A DNA stretch of 18,262 nt from Desulfocicer vacuolatum DSM 3385 (GCA_945870015.1 CAMBQS010000027.1:1-18262); one strand, 5' to 3'. Counted from the stretch's first letter, positions 7,627 to 13,811 are shown. Program-made: numbers and translations. Notes: generated from the letters alone by a model not told the origin.

Positions 7627-9468
7627 ATGACTGATCCAGACAGCCCTTTTACCAATCCATTTGACCTGACGAGACTATCCGGAATCATGGCTGAGGTGAA
7701 TGAGAAGAGCCGGAAACTGGTGGAAAAGTTTGTTGAGAAAAAAAACCGGTCCAAAGAGATCGATCAGACCGAAGCCCAGGTTGTTGGAAAAAGTTTTCAG
7801 GAGCTGACCGCAAAGCTGATGTCCAATCCAACGCAACTGTTTAATTCACAGATGAACTATTGGCAAGAGTACTGGGGGTTGATCCAGAAAAGCGCGTCAC
7901 AACTGCTGGGACAGCCTGCGCAAACGGAAACGCCGGACAGCAAGCCGGACAAACGGTTCCGGGATGAGGCATGGGACTCCAACCCCATGTTCAGCTTCAT
8001 CAAACAGAGCTATCTGCTGACTGCCCGATCCATCCGGAACACCATCCAGAATATCCATGATCTGGACGACAAGACCAGACAACGGGTTGAATTTTATACC
8101 AACCAGTATCTGGATGCCATATCTCCCTCAAACTTTCTCATGACCAACCCGGAGCTTTTGAAATTAACCGTTGAAAGCCGGGGGGAAAACCTTCTCAAAG
8201 GACTGAATAATCTTCTGGATGACCTTGACCGCGGGCCATGCCAGCTTCAGATCAAAATGACGGATCTGGATGCCTTTGAGGTCGGCATGAACCTGGCCCT
8301 GACACCGGGAAAAATCCTCTTTCAAAATGATCTGATGCAGTTGATACAATATGCGCCGACCACCGAAACCGTGTTTAAAAATCCGGTAATGATCATTCCG
8401 CCATGGATCAACAAATATTATATTCTGGACCTTACGGAAAAAAATTCCATGGTCAAATATATGGTGGATCAGGGATATACGGTTTTCATAATCTCCTGGG
8501 CAAACCCGGATGAAACCCTCCTGAAAAAAGACTTCCAGGACTATATGCTGGAAGGCCCGATTGCGGCTCTTGATGCAATCGAACGGGTGACCCGTCAAAA
8601 AAAGGTGAATGCAATCGGTTACTGTATGGGAGGAACCCTTCTGGCATGCACGGCAGCCTACCTGCATGCAAAAGGGGAAGGAGACCGGATTGCAAGCAAC
8701 ACCTATATGGCCTCTTTGCTGGATTTTTCCAATCCCGGCGATATGGGGGTATTTATTGATGAGGAACAGATCCAGGCATTAGAAAAGCAGATGGTTGAGC
8801 ATGGCTATCTGGATGGTTGTGCCATGTCCAACAGTTTCAACATGCTGAGGGCAAACGATCTGGTATGGTCTTATGTAGTCAATAACTATCTGAAAGGAAC
8901 CAGCCCGGTGCCGTTTGATGTGCTGTTCTGGAATTCCGACTCCACCAACCTGCCGGCCAGGATGCACAGCTTCTATCTTCGCAACATGTATCTTCACAAT
9001 CGATTGCGGGAACCAGACGGAATTTCATTGAACAATATCTCTATTGATCTCTCCCGAATCACCAATCCCGTGTACTTCATTTCCACGCGGGAAGACCATA
9101 TTGCGATCTGGCAGTCCACCTATAAAGGAACAAAACTGCACAGCGGCCCTGTCCGGTTTGTGCTCGGAGCTTCCGGTCATGTTGCCGGAATCGTCAATCC
9201 TCCGTTCAAGATCAAATACGGTCACTGGACCAACGAGGATCTGCCGGAATCAGCGGAAGAATGGCTCAATCATGCCCAATTTCATGAAACCTCCTGGTGG
9301 CTGGACTGGATCAAATGGAACAAGGCATATGCGGGCAAAAAGGTTGCTGCCCGGAAACTGACCGGCAAAAAATTCAAGGAACTGGAGGATGCACCCGGAT
9401 GCTATGTCACCAAACGGCTGGATCGTCCGGAAAGCGGCGTGTGCTATCTGCCGAATGCCTTGCTATGA
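7627..9468 (+). CDS. phaC: class I poly(3-hydroxyalkanoate) synthase
   Basis: A 613-aa PHA synthase, the usual size of a single-subunit class I enzyme. It polymerises (R)-3-hydroxyacyl-CoA into polyester on the granule surface. The N-terminal PhaC_N-type region is followed by an alpha/beta-hydrolase core. The lipase-like box is GYCMGG with Cys333 as nucleophile. Asp490 (STREDHIAIW) and His518 (GASGHVAGIVNPP) complete the triad, and the C-terminal SWWLDWIKWN segment is typical of class I. An earlier in-frame ATG at 7621 lies only 2 bp after AGGAG, while the ATG at 7627 has 8 bp, so 7627 is chosen. No phaA, phaB or phaE is nearby, but a DUF3141 protein and three phasin-like genes lie about 4 kb downstream. 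Confidence 0.95.
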   Translation: MTDPDSPFTNPFDLTRLSGIMAEVNEKSRKLVEKFVEKKNRSKEIDQTEAQVVGKSFQELTAKLMSNPTQLFNSQMNYWQEYWGLIQKSASQLLGQPAQTETPDSKPDKRFRDEAWDSNPMFSFIKQSYLLTARSIRNTIQNIHDLDDKTRQRVEFYTNQYLDAISPSNFLMTNPELLKLTVESRGENLLKGLNNLLDDLDRGPCQLQIKMTDLDAFEVGMNLALTPGKILFQNDLMQLIQYAPTTETVFKNPVMIIPPWINKYYILDLTEKNSMVKYMVDQGYTVFIISWANPDETLLKKDFQDYMLEGPIAALDAIERVTRQKKVNAIGYCMGGTLLACTAAYLHAKGEGDRIASNTYMASLLDFSNPGDMGVFIDEEQIQALEKQMVEHGYLDGCAMSNSFNMLRANDLVWSYVVNNYLKGTSPVPFDVLFWNSDSTNLPARMHSFYLRNMYLHNRLREPDGISLNNISIDLSRITNPVYFISTREDHIAIWQSTYKGTKLHSGPVRFVLGASGHVAGIVNPPFKIKYGHWTNEDLPESAEEWLNHAQFHETSWWLDWIKWNKAYAGKKVAARKLTGKKFKELEDAPGCYVTKRLDRPESGVCYLPNALL

Positions 9469-9518
9469 AGACAAACTGAATTTATAGTTTCGCCCTTTCC
9501 TGTTATTTTTTTAAATAA

Positions 9519-9726
9519 TTTCAAAATTCGAGTTCGCGTAAGAATCGGGTTCTGGTAAAAATTAATTTCCCCGCACTCCCCCAAACCTGATTGAAAGCGA
9601 ATTGTTCGGGTGCTTGAGCAGACCGGGTGGAAAATCAGCGGGGAAAACAGTGCGGCTGAAATCCTCGGACTCAAACGAAGTACTTTGCGCGCGCGTATGC
9701 GTAAGCTTAATATTCAAAAATCATAA
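9519..9726 (+). pseudogene. remnant of a sigma-54-dependent activator (FhlA/NtrC type), frameshifted and internally deleted
   Basis: Three pieces of one gene can be read. From 9519 to 9581 the frame gives SSSRKNRVLVKINFPALP, matching the AAA+ region just before the GAFTGA loop. After a one-base loss in a C-run the frame shifts and 9584-9610 reads NLIESELFG, the segment normally followed by HEKGAFTGA. From 9610, in another frame, VLEQTGWKISG, AAEILGLKRSTLR and ARMRKLNIQKS lead to TAA at 9724. That is the Fis-type helix-turn-helix end of this family. Roughly 200 or more residues between ELFG and VLEQTGW are missing. The junction falls on CGGG, shared by both flanks, which suggests a short-homology deletion. 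No intact product is possible. A stop upstream in TTAAATAA marks the left limit of recognisable sequence. Confidence 0.85.
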
Positions 9727-9796
9727 TAAATTTCAGTTTTAGTTCAAACTGTTATCACTTATTATCCTTTCTCCCTCATGCCACCGGAAAGGCGTG

Positions 9797-9838
9797 AAAA
9801 AGGTCATATGAGGCCACCGGTCAAATATGACCTTTTTT
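9797..9838. promoter_or_regulatory. inverted repeat, candidate upstream activator site (copy A), or terminator
   Basis: AAAAAGGTCATAT (9797-9809) pairs with ATATGACCTTTTTT (9825-9838) around a 15-nt loop containing GGCCACCGG. On its own it looks like a bidirectional terminator. A related block recurs at 10902-10934, and in both places AAATATGACC stands 110/111 bp before a sigma-54 -24 element. That fixed distance favours an enhancer-type binding site. Both functions are possible. Confidence 0.6.
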
Positions 9839-9905
9839 GATCGCTTTTTCATCTCTTCCCTGAAGGTGTGCTATAAACTGATTATTTTTAAAAATCATTA
9901 TGATC

Positions 9906-9920
9906 TGTGGTGTGACCACA
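9906..9920. promoter_or_regulatory. palindrome just upstream of sigma-54 promoter A
   Basis: TGTGGT-GTG-ACCACA is a perfect 6-bp-arm inverted repeat ending 12 bp before the -24 element. Its closeness to the promoter suits a repressor or accessory-protein site better than a classical enhancer. Copy B of the promoter region lacks this palindrome. Confidence 0.35.
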
Positions 9921-9932
9921 AAACGAAAATCC

Positions 9933-9948
9933 TGGCACAACAATTGAA
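9933..9948 (+). promoter_or_regulatory. sigma-54 promoter A, for the downstream beta-barrel gene
   Basis: TGGCAC-A-ACAA-TTGAA fits the consensus TGGCACR-N4-TTGCW except A for C in the -12 element. Transcription would start near 9960 and reach the beta-barrel gene at 10240 after a leader of about 280 nt that includes the miniature element. A homologous region lies around 11031-11046. Confidence 0.65.
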
Positions 9949-10050
9949 TATGCCTGTTGGGTATTGATGCATCTTTGTTTAAACAAGAATCACACAAACC
10001 AACATGAAACAGGAGGAATAGTAAACGTAATCGCATTTTTTTAACTCATT

Positions 10051-10192
10051 GAGCCAATTTCAAAAGTCTGTTGTGTCGTTCCGGCGAAAGCCGGACACGC
10101 AGCAAAGCGTAGCGCTATCCAGTATTTTCCGTTCTTTTCTGGACATCGGCTCTCGCCGGTGTGACGCTTTTCAATCATTTTGAAATTGGCTC
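10051..10192. repeat. 142-bp miniature inverted-repeat element
   Basis: The ends are a perfect 15-bp inverted repeat, GAGCCAATTTCAAAA (10051-10065) and TTTTGAAATTGGCTC (10178-10192). Inside, a second imperfect inverted pair carries TTCCGGCGAAAGCCGG on the left and the complement of ACCGGCGAGAGCCG on the right, so the whole element folds into a long hairpin. The CCGGCGAAAGCCGG core resembles repeats scattered through many proteobacterial genomes. It has no ORF. Flanks share only CATT, so no clear target duplication is seen. Confidence 0.8.
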
Positions 10193-10239
10193 CCATTATT
10201 TGTGGAATACTAATTCTTTAATTTTAAGGAGGATGGAAA

Positions 10240-10752
10240 ATGAAAAAGTTGACCCTTATTTTGATCGCGATATCAATGTTGTTTGCAGTTTCGAACGCCA
10301 TTGCATACGAGAAAGGGAATTATGAATTGACACTGGGTGGCAGCGGCTCCAACGACGAAAGTTTTGACGGCACCGTGTTCAATATTGAAGCCGGTCTGGG
10401 ATATTTTATGACCCCAAATGTTGAAGCGCTTTTGCGGCAAGGGATTTCATTTGCCGATGTCCCCGGCGACGATAACTGGAATGCTTCAACCCGTATATCT
10501 TTTGATTATAATTTCGATATGCGGAGTTGGTATCCCTACCTTGGTGTCAATATCGGCTATCTATACGGCGATTCGGTCGAGGAACAATTTATCGCAGGGC
10601 CGGAACTCGGCGCGAAATTTTTTGTCAATGATACCACGTTCATCAACGCAGGCATAGAATACCAGTTTCTCTTCGAAAATGCGAATGACGCGGACGACAA
10701 TTTTAATGACGGACGGTTTGTCTATCTTGTAGGCATCGGCTTTAAGTTTTAA
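10240..10752 (+). CDS. small outer-membrane beta-barrel protein
   Basis: A 170-aa protein with a clear signal peptide (KK at 2-3, hydrophobic core 5-19, AIA cleavage site after residue 22). The mature 148 residues alternate in short amphipathic strands with acidic, Asn-rich turns and end in VYLVGIGFKF, a terminal-Phe outer-membrane insertion signal. The size suits an eight-stranded barrel like OmpX/OmpW/OmpA-N proteins. Strands such as WYPYLGVNIGYLYG and TFINAGIEYQFLF are typical. AAGGAGG lies 7 bp before the ATG. The likely promoter is the sigma-54 site at 9933, so expression would depend on an enhancer-binding activator. Its ligand or role is unknown. The best general label is outer-membrane beta-barrel domain protein. 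Confidence 0.82.
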   Translation: MKKLTLILIAISMLFAVSNAIAYEKGNYELTLGGSGSNDESFDGTVFNIEAGLGYFMTPNVEALLRQGISFADVPGDDNWNASTRISFDYNFDMRSWYPYLGVNIGYLYGDSVEEQFIAGPELGAKFFVNDTTFINAGIEYQFLFENANDADDNFNDGRFVYLVGIGFKF

Positions 10753-10782
10753 TCGGCCTTGATCCCTGGGTCTGGCTGCTGG

Positions 10783-10895
10783 AAAAATATTTTTTACCAC
10801 AGAGAACGCAGAGAAATAATGAAAAATATCATCATTATTTGTTTCCACATTGTTTTATTGATTCCTTTGCTCTCTGTGGTAATTTTTATTTTTAA
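10783..10895. repeat. inverted-repeat element with ACCACAGAGA ends
   Basis: ACCACAGAGA (10796-10805) is inverted at TCTCTGTGGT (10871-10880), with A/T-rich flanks and partly matching inner sequence (ACGCAGAG against CCTTTGC). CCACAGAGAACxCAGAG repeats are common between genes of deltaproteobacteria. On the plus strand the hairpin is followed by AATTTTTATTTTT, so it may end transcription of the beta-barrel gene. Confidence 0.6.
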
Positions 10896-10901
10896 AATGG
10901 C

Positions 10902-10934
10902 CGCATATGACCACTGGCTAAATATGACCTTTTT
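10902..10934. promoter_or_regulatory. candidate upstream activator site, copy B
   Basis: Aligns with 9804-9837: CATATGA, then CCACYGGYYAAATATGACCTTTTT, with a 2-bp gap relative to copy A. Here ATATGACC occurs twice as a direct repeat (10905-10912 and 10922-10929), and the left inverted arm seen in copy A is degraded. The -24 element follows 111 bp after AAATATGACC. Confidence 0.5.
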
Positions 10935-11030
10935 CCAGGCAAATCAATGACAGTTGCTGCATTCTCTTATTATTCAAATTTTTATGAAAAATCAGAATGA
11001 TGAATCACACGACCGACGATGATCAAAATC

Positions 11031-11046
11031 TGGCTCAAAGATTGAT
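11031..11046 (+). promoter_or_regulatory. sigma-54 promoter B, orphan
   Basis: TGGCTC-A-AAGA-TTGAT matches the sigma-54 pattern except T in the -24 block and A in the -12 block. The 44 bp before it (AAAAATCAGAATGAT, then CACACGACC, then AAAATC) align with the 43 bp before promoter A. No gene follows on the plus strand until after repeat debris, so its target has probably been lost. Confidence 0.5.
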
Positions 11047-11353
11047 TCTTTAGAAAGTTCAGGATTCACTCAAACCGCAATAAATCGGATTTTTCCCATA
11101 TGAATACCGACTGATCTCCATAAAATTTATAAAGCCGCCAAGCGATCCTCGAAATCACTATACAATTGCCGGCATTTGCCCGCAAACAGACGATCAGCCC
11201 CAAAGTGCTCAACATGGAACGAGACTGTGGAGGGCCTGCTCATGAAGGCTCAAGATGTTCCTGCGCCTCATCGGCGAATACATTCATCTGGCGTGGCATC
11301 CCGAGGCCGGCTTGTTGTCGGCCAAAATGGACCCCTGCCAAAATTGATCAGAT

Positions 11354-11383
11354 ACTGGATGCCGGATCAAGTCGGCATGACGG
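11354..11383. repeat. short REP-like palindromic repeat
   Basis: ACTGGATGCCGGATCAAGTC followed by GGCATGACGG contains the imperfect palindrome GCCGGATCAAGTCGGC. It belongs to the CTGGATxCCxGATCAAGTCxGGxATGACG type of intergenic repeat found in many proteobacteria. It sits just past the 3' end of the RelE-like toxin gene. Confidence 0.65.
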
Positions 11384-11398
11384 AATTATAGTATTTAC

Positions 11399-11782
11399 TT
11401 AACGGGTTAATAATTTGTAATGATTTACAATTCTTTCCCTGTCTTCATTCGCCTGATCCGCTTTATAATATAACTCTATCAGCTCAACGATATCTTCTTT
11501 TTCATAATATGCATAAATAACGCGAATACCACTCATCGCTCCTTTACCCTTTAATGCTTTGCAGGCAAATTTTCGTGCTTTGTAGATTTTAGGATATTCA
11601 ATACCCAGATTTGCAATTTGAACAATGGAATGATTATCAATATTGAGTTTGTGTCTGAGTTTCAATGCTGTTTTTAAAAAATTTCCAAGATCTTCGTCAA
11701 GCGATTTGAATTTTTTCGAAAGCTTTTTGAGATCTTTTTCAAATTCCGGAAGGCGTCTTACATCATTGAATATCTTCTTCAC
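11399..11782 (-). CDS. RelE/ParE-like toxin of a Panacea-type toxin-antitoxin pair
   Basis: A 127-aa protein resembling RelE-superfamily toxins, which usually cut mRNA on the ribosome (family knowledge). The N-terminus reads PEFEKDLKKLSKKFKSLDED. The core has YKARKFACKALKGKGAMSG, then IRVIYAYYEKEDIVELIELY and YKADQANEDRERI, the GxRxxYxY then hydrophobic strand then Y/K pattern of this fold. The start is GTG at 11782 with GAGGT 6 bp upstream. The gene overlaps the end of the XRE-Panacea gene by 20 bp, so they are translated from one message with the antitoxin first. Residues Lys, Arg and Tyr suitable for RNA cleavage are present, but activity is inferred only. Confidence 0.8.
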   Translation of the reverse strand: MKKIFNDVRRLPEFEKDLKKLSKKFKSLDEDLGNFLKTALKLRHKLNIDNHSIVQIANLGIEYPKIYKARKFACKALKGKGAMSGIRVIYAYYEKEDIVELIELYYKADQANEDRERIVNHYKLLTR

Positions 11783-12560
11783 TGTAAGACCTCACAGAAT
11801 AGGGTGCTTCGCGATAAAACACAGATTCATAATCAATGATGTCACCATCATCTGTGGTAAGCCATGGCACATCTTTATGTGAATACTCACTGATCTGCGT
11901 TGCATTCATATCCGATAATTCTTTAATAACTTCATTAATCATATCAATTTCATGCCCTTTGAACTTGCTCAAATCCGGCTCCCTGAGCGGCAAATATTTT
12001 GTTTGTGTCTTTTGAAAATATTTGCTCTTTACCGTCACAAGATCACATTCTTCCATTTCATCAACAATCTTGGCAAATTCTATTGGTGTTGGTCCAAAGT
12101 GATTTTTCTGATATGTGGCACCGATAAGCTGTTCTTCATATTTTTCATAAAAATTAAAATCGATGAAATAAAGCAGCTTATACAAAACCGTCTGCCCGAT
12201 ATTCGGCTTTGAGCCGATCTGTTTTAAAATATACAAAAGCGCCTCTTTAAACTTCTCCACATTTTTCTGAGGAACGCTGATACGCATAGCTTCTCTTTGC
12301 CGAGGCTTTGATGTTGATAAGCCCTGTTCCAGAATTACTTCGATATCTTTTTTCAAATCGAGCAAAACATCTGCCTGTATATTAAACGTTTGGGATAGCG
12401 TCGCTATTTCCTTAGCACTTATCTGGCGCACTCCATTTTCGATTTGGGATACCGCTACGCGATTGATGCCCAAAGAATGTGCGAGTGCCTCTTGTGACAA
12501 GCCGGTTTTTTCACGAATCGTTTTAATTTTTTTACCGATCTTTTTATGAAAAGCATCCAT
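11763..12560 (-). CDS. antitoxin with N-terminal XRE helix-turn-helix and C-terminal Panacea (DUF4065-like) domain
   Basis: A 265-aa two-domain protein. Residues about 8-65 form an XRE-type DNA-binding domain (IKTIREKTGLSQEALAHSLG, then VAVSQIENGVRQIS). Residues about 105-245 match the Panacea/DUF4065 pattern: LYKLLYFIDFNFYEKYEEQ, then GATYQKNHFGPTPIEF, then ISEYSHKDVPW. Panacea domains are known as broad-range antitoxin modules that neutralise unrelated toxins by direct contact. The XRE part suggests autoregulation, and a TTGACA/TATTTT promoter with an overlapping inverted repeat lies just upstream. The toxin gene follows with a 20-bp overlap. AGAGGA 9 bp before the ATG serves as ribosome site. 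The region is AT-richer than the flanking metabolic genes, suggesting acquisition. Confidence 0.85.
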   Translation of the reverse strand: MDAFHKKIGKKIKTIREKTGLSQEALAHSLGINRVAVSQIENGVRQISAKEIATLSQTFNIQADVLLDLKKDIEVILEQGLSTSKPRQREAMRISVPQKNVEKFKEALLYILKQIGSKPNIGQTVLYKLLYFIDFNFYEKYEEQLIGATYQKNHFGPTPIEFAKIVDEMEECDLVTVKSKYFQKTQTKYLPLREPDLSKFKGHEIDMINEVIKELSDMNATQISEYSHKDVPWLTTDDGDIIDYESVFYREAPYSVRSYSEEDIQ

Positions 12561-12585
12561 CAGACAACATCCTCTGTTTTACAGA

Positions 12586-12624
12586 CAATTGAAAAATAGC
12601 ATATGTAAGATTTTATGTCAATTG
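12586..12624 (-). promoter_or_regulatory. promoter and operator of the XRE-Panacea/RelE operon
   Basis: On the minus strand TTGACA (12621-12616) and TATTTT (12598-12593) are 17 bp apart. The inverted pair CAATTGA (12586-12592) and TCAATTG (12618-12624) brackets both hexamers, so a bound XRE dimer would block the polymerase. The gene start at 12560 is 33 bp downstream of the -10. Confidence 0.7.
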
Positions 12625-12691
12625 ATTGTTCGATTATTTTACACTCATATTGTTCAAATTAACGGATAGAAAAACGATTTAAGGATAGTCA

Positions 12692-13000
12692 CTATGCTAC
12701 TTTCAAGTGCAGATTCTCACGTTTTTGGCATTCCCGAATAAGATTGACAAAATTTTTCAGGGTCGGATTTCCATTCGGACCGATCATGCGGCGTATGCTC
12801 TTTTCCTCCAGGTCAAGTTCGCGAGCAATTGAACGCACAGACTCAGTTGCATTCAAATAATTCCGAAGCAGTGTCTTACCTGTGTCTATATCGCCTTCTA
12901 AAAAAGCATTGGTTGCTTCGATGATAAGCTCTTTTCGATATGCAGGATCTTGTTTGACCCTTACTTGAACAGTCTCTTTAAATTCGCGTGTCAGTGCCAT
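12692..13000 (-). CDS. HigA-like antitoxin (addiction module antidote, HTH)
   Basis: A 102-aa helix-turn-helix protein of the probable addiction-module antidote family (TIGR02684-like). The N-terminal LTREFKETVQVRVKQDPAYR and ATNAFLEGDIDTGKTLLRNY are typical. The HTH follows as VRSIARELDLEEKSIRRMIG, then NPTLKNFVNLIREC. It should bind both the toxin and the operon operator. An alternative GTG at 13006 is in frame and directly abuts the toxin stop. The ATG at 13000 is preferred because TAGGTG sits 5-6 bp before it. The toxin gene is immediately upstream, the toxin-first order typical of HigBA-like modules. Confidence 0.85.
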   Translation of the reverse strand: MALTREFKETVQVRVKQDPAYRKELIIEATNAFLEGDIDTGKTLLRNYLNATESVRSIARELDLEEKSIRRMIGPNGNPTLKNFVNLIRECQKRENLHLKVA

Positions 13001-13006
13001 ATTCAC

Positions 13007-13327
13007 CTACTTTCCGGCTTTATAATCCGCCCATCTGGTTTTGGCTGTTTCGATATCTTTGGATTGATGCTTTTTGGTCCCGCCTGCCAATAGGATAATG
13101 ATGGTATTGCCATCAAAAGCAAAACAGATCCGATACCCTGGGCCAAAATTAATTTTATATTCATGAACACCCCCTCCGACACTCTTGACATTTGAGGTGT
13201 TACCATTTTCCAATCGAGCAATGGCCGTTGTAATTTTTGCAGCAGCTCTCGCATCAAGGTTGAAAAACCAATTACGAAAAAGATTTTTGTCGACCTCATT
13301 GATATATTCTCTGATTTCGTATTTCAT
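13007..13327 (-). CDS. HigB/RelE-like toxin (addiction module killer protein)
   Basis: A 106-aa toxin of the phage-derived Gp49-like/HigB type (TIGR02683-like). It contains LDARAAAKITTAIARLENGN, then SVGGGVHEYKINFGPGYRIC, then LLAGGTKKHQSKDIETAK and WADYK. The GVxEYRIxxGPGYRIYF and LLxGGxKxxQxxDIxxAxxxW motifs are diagnostic. By family knowledge such proteins are ribosome-dependent RNases. No clear ribosome site precedes the ATG, so the message may be near-leaderless, starting from the operator region just upstream. It forms a two-gene operon with the HTH antitoxin. Confidence 0.9.
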   Translation of the reverse strand: MKYEIREYINEVDKNLFRNWFFNLDARAAAKITTAIARLENGNTSNVKSVGGGVHEYKINFGPGYRICFAFDGNTIIILLAGGTKKHQSKDIETAKTRWADYKAGK

Positions 13328-13345
13328 AATTTTTTATGTCTTAAA

Positions 13346-13361
13346 GTAACATATACGTTAC
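13346..13361. promoter_or_regulatory. operator of the HigB/HigA-like operon
   Basis: GTAAC-N6-GTTAC, 18 bp upstream of the toxin start, is an inverted repeat in the position expected for antitoxin binding. A TTGATT 16-18 bp upstream of TTACTT on the minus strand could be the overlapping promoter. Confidence 0.5.
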
Positions 13362-13407
13362 CAATAAATCAACTCCTTTTATTCTGCAAAATGCAAGAAA
13401 GCTATTA

Positions 13408-13659
13408 ATGTTTATGGGGCACAAAAAAGATCCTGGTAGCCTTGAAAACACCTTACAGAGGACCATCCAGAACCTGAGGGACAAAGGATACATAGATTTC
13501 TTGGGTAGCGGTGAATATCACCTCACAGTAAAAGGACTTGAGGCAATCCATACGTTAAACCCAACCATATTTAAAATTTGGGGAGAATTGAAGGGAATAG
13601 CCGTACCACAAGTCCAAAAAATAATTGAGCGTTACGCATCAGGAAACAATAACGTTTAG
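13408..13659 (+). CDS. small winged-helix ORF, possibly a fragment of a DpnI-type C-terminal domain
   Basis: An 83-aa ORF. Residues 11-40 (SLENTLQRTIQNLRDKGYID, then FLGSGEYHLT) resemble the winged-helix DNA-binding tail of DpnI and Dam-replacing enzymes, where IRQQLQxLRDKGxIEFxGxGxYR is usual. The catalytic PD-(D/E)XK part is absent. The frame is open upstream for about 16 more codons without a better start and there is no ribosome site, so this may be a remnant of a longer gene or an orphan. It lies divergent from the HigB-like toxin. The 20-odd C-terminal residues show no recognisable motif. Confidence 0.45.
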   Translation: MFMGHKKDPGSLENTLQRTIQNLRDKGYIDFLGSGEYHLTVKGLEAIHTLNPTIFKIWGELKGIAVPQVQKIIERYASGNNNV

Positions 13660-13757
13660 GATATGTATACAGGTCAATACCTAAAAAACTTTTTATAGAA
13701 TAATTTTTGAATTGAGCTGATAGTAGATTACATTTATTTTTTTTCAATGATGAACAA

Positions 13758-13788
13758 CCGGAGGAGAAGTTTTCGATTTCTCCTCCGG
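13758..13788 (-). terminator. strong hairpin after the DUF3141 gene
   Basis: CCGGAGGAGAA (13758-13768) pairs perfectly with TTCTCCTCCGG (13778-13788) around a 9-nt loop, 24 bp past the stop of the DUF3141 gene. On the minus strand it is followed by TTGTTCATCATTG rather than a pure T-run, so termination may be partial or the hairpin may protect the 3' end. Confidence 0.6.
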
Positions 13789-13811
13789 CCATTTTGTATC
13801 TTTTGATAAAA

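Larger units (their letters stand above)
9469..10239. other. 771-bp intergenic region without an intact gene
   Basis: It holds, in order, the sigma-54 activator remnant (9519-9726), an inverted-repeat block (9797-9838), a sigma-54 promoter (9933-9948), an orphan ribosome site AGGAGG at 10011-10016 with no start codon at working distance, and a miniature inverted-repeat element (10051-10192). No other coding potential was recognised. Confidence 0.7.
10753..11398. other. 646-bp region of repeats and decayed DNA without a recognisable gene
   Basis: It contains the ACCACAGAGA element, copy B of the sigma-54 promoter region, and a stretch at about 11150-11345 that may be mobile-element debris. 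In that stretch one frame reads MFLRLIGEYIHLAWHPEAG, and GTCGGCCAAAATGGACCC resembles sequence at insertion-sequence edges (weak recollection, not verified). Short ORFs here have no ribosome site and no family resemblance I can support. Confidence 0.5.

Noticed and set aside
9541..9562. Walker A-like ESGSGK reading in another frame of the sigma-54 remnant
   Set aside because: That frame stops at once, and the same bases read KNRVLVKIN in the frame that continues into the conserved AAA+ segment, which fits better.
9797..9838. Simple bidirectional terminator for phaC or the remnant
   Set aside because: Not excluded, but the repeated block and 110/111-bp spacing to two sigma-54 cores make a regulatory site the better main reading.
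10759..10950. 63-codon ORF after the beta-barrel gene
   Set aside because: It runs through the ACCACAGAGA inverted repeat and into the candidate activator site. The hydrophobic stretch probably comes from A/T-rich repeat sequence.
11166..11402. Two overlapping ORFs of 71-78 codons in repeat debris
   Set aside because: No ribosome site, no family pattern, and one ends in the REP-like repeat; treated as decayed DNA.
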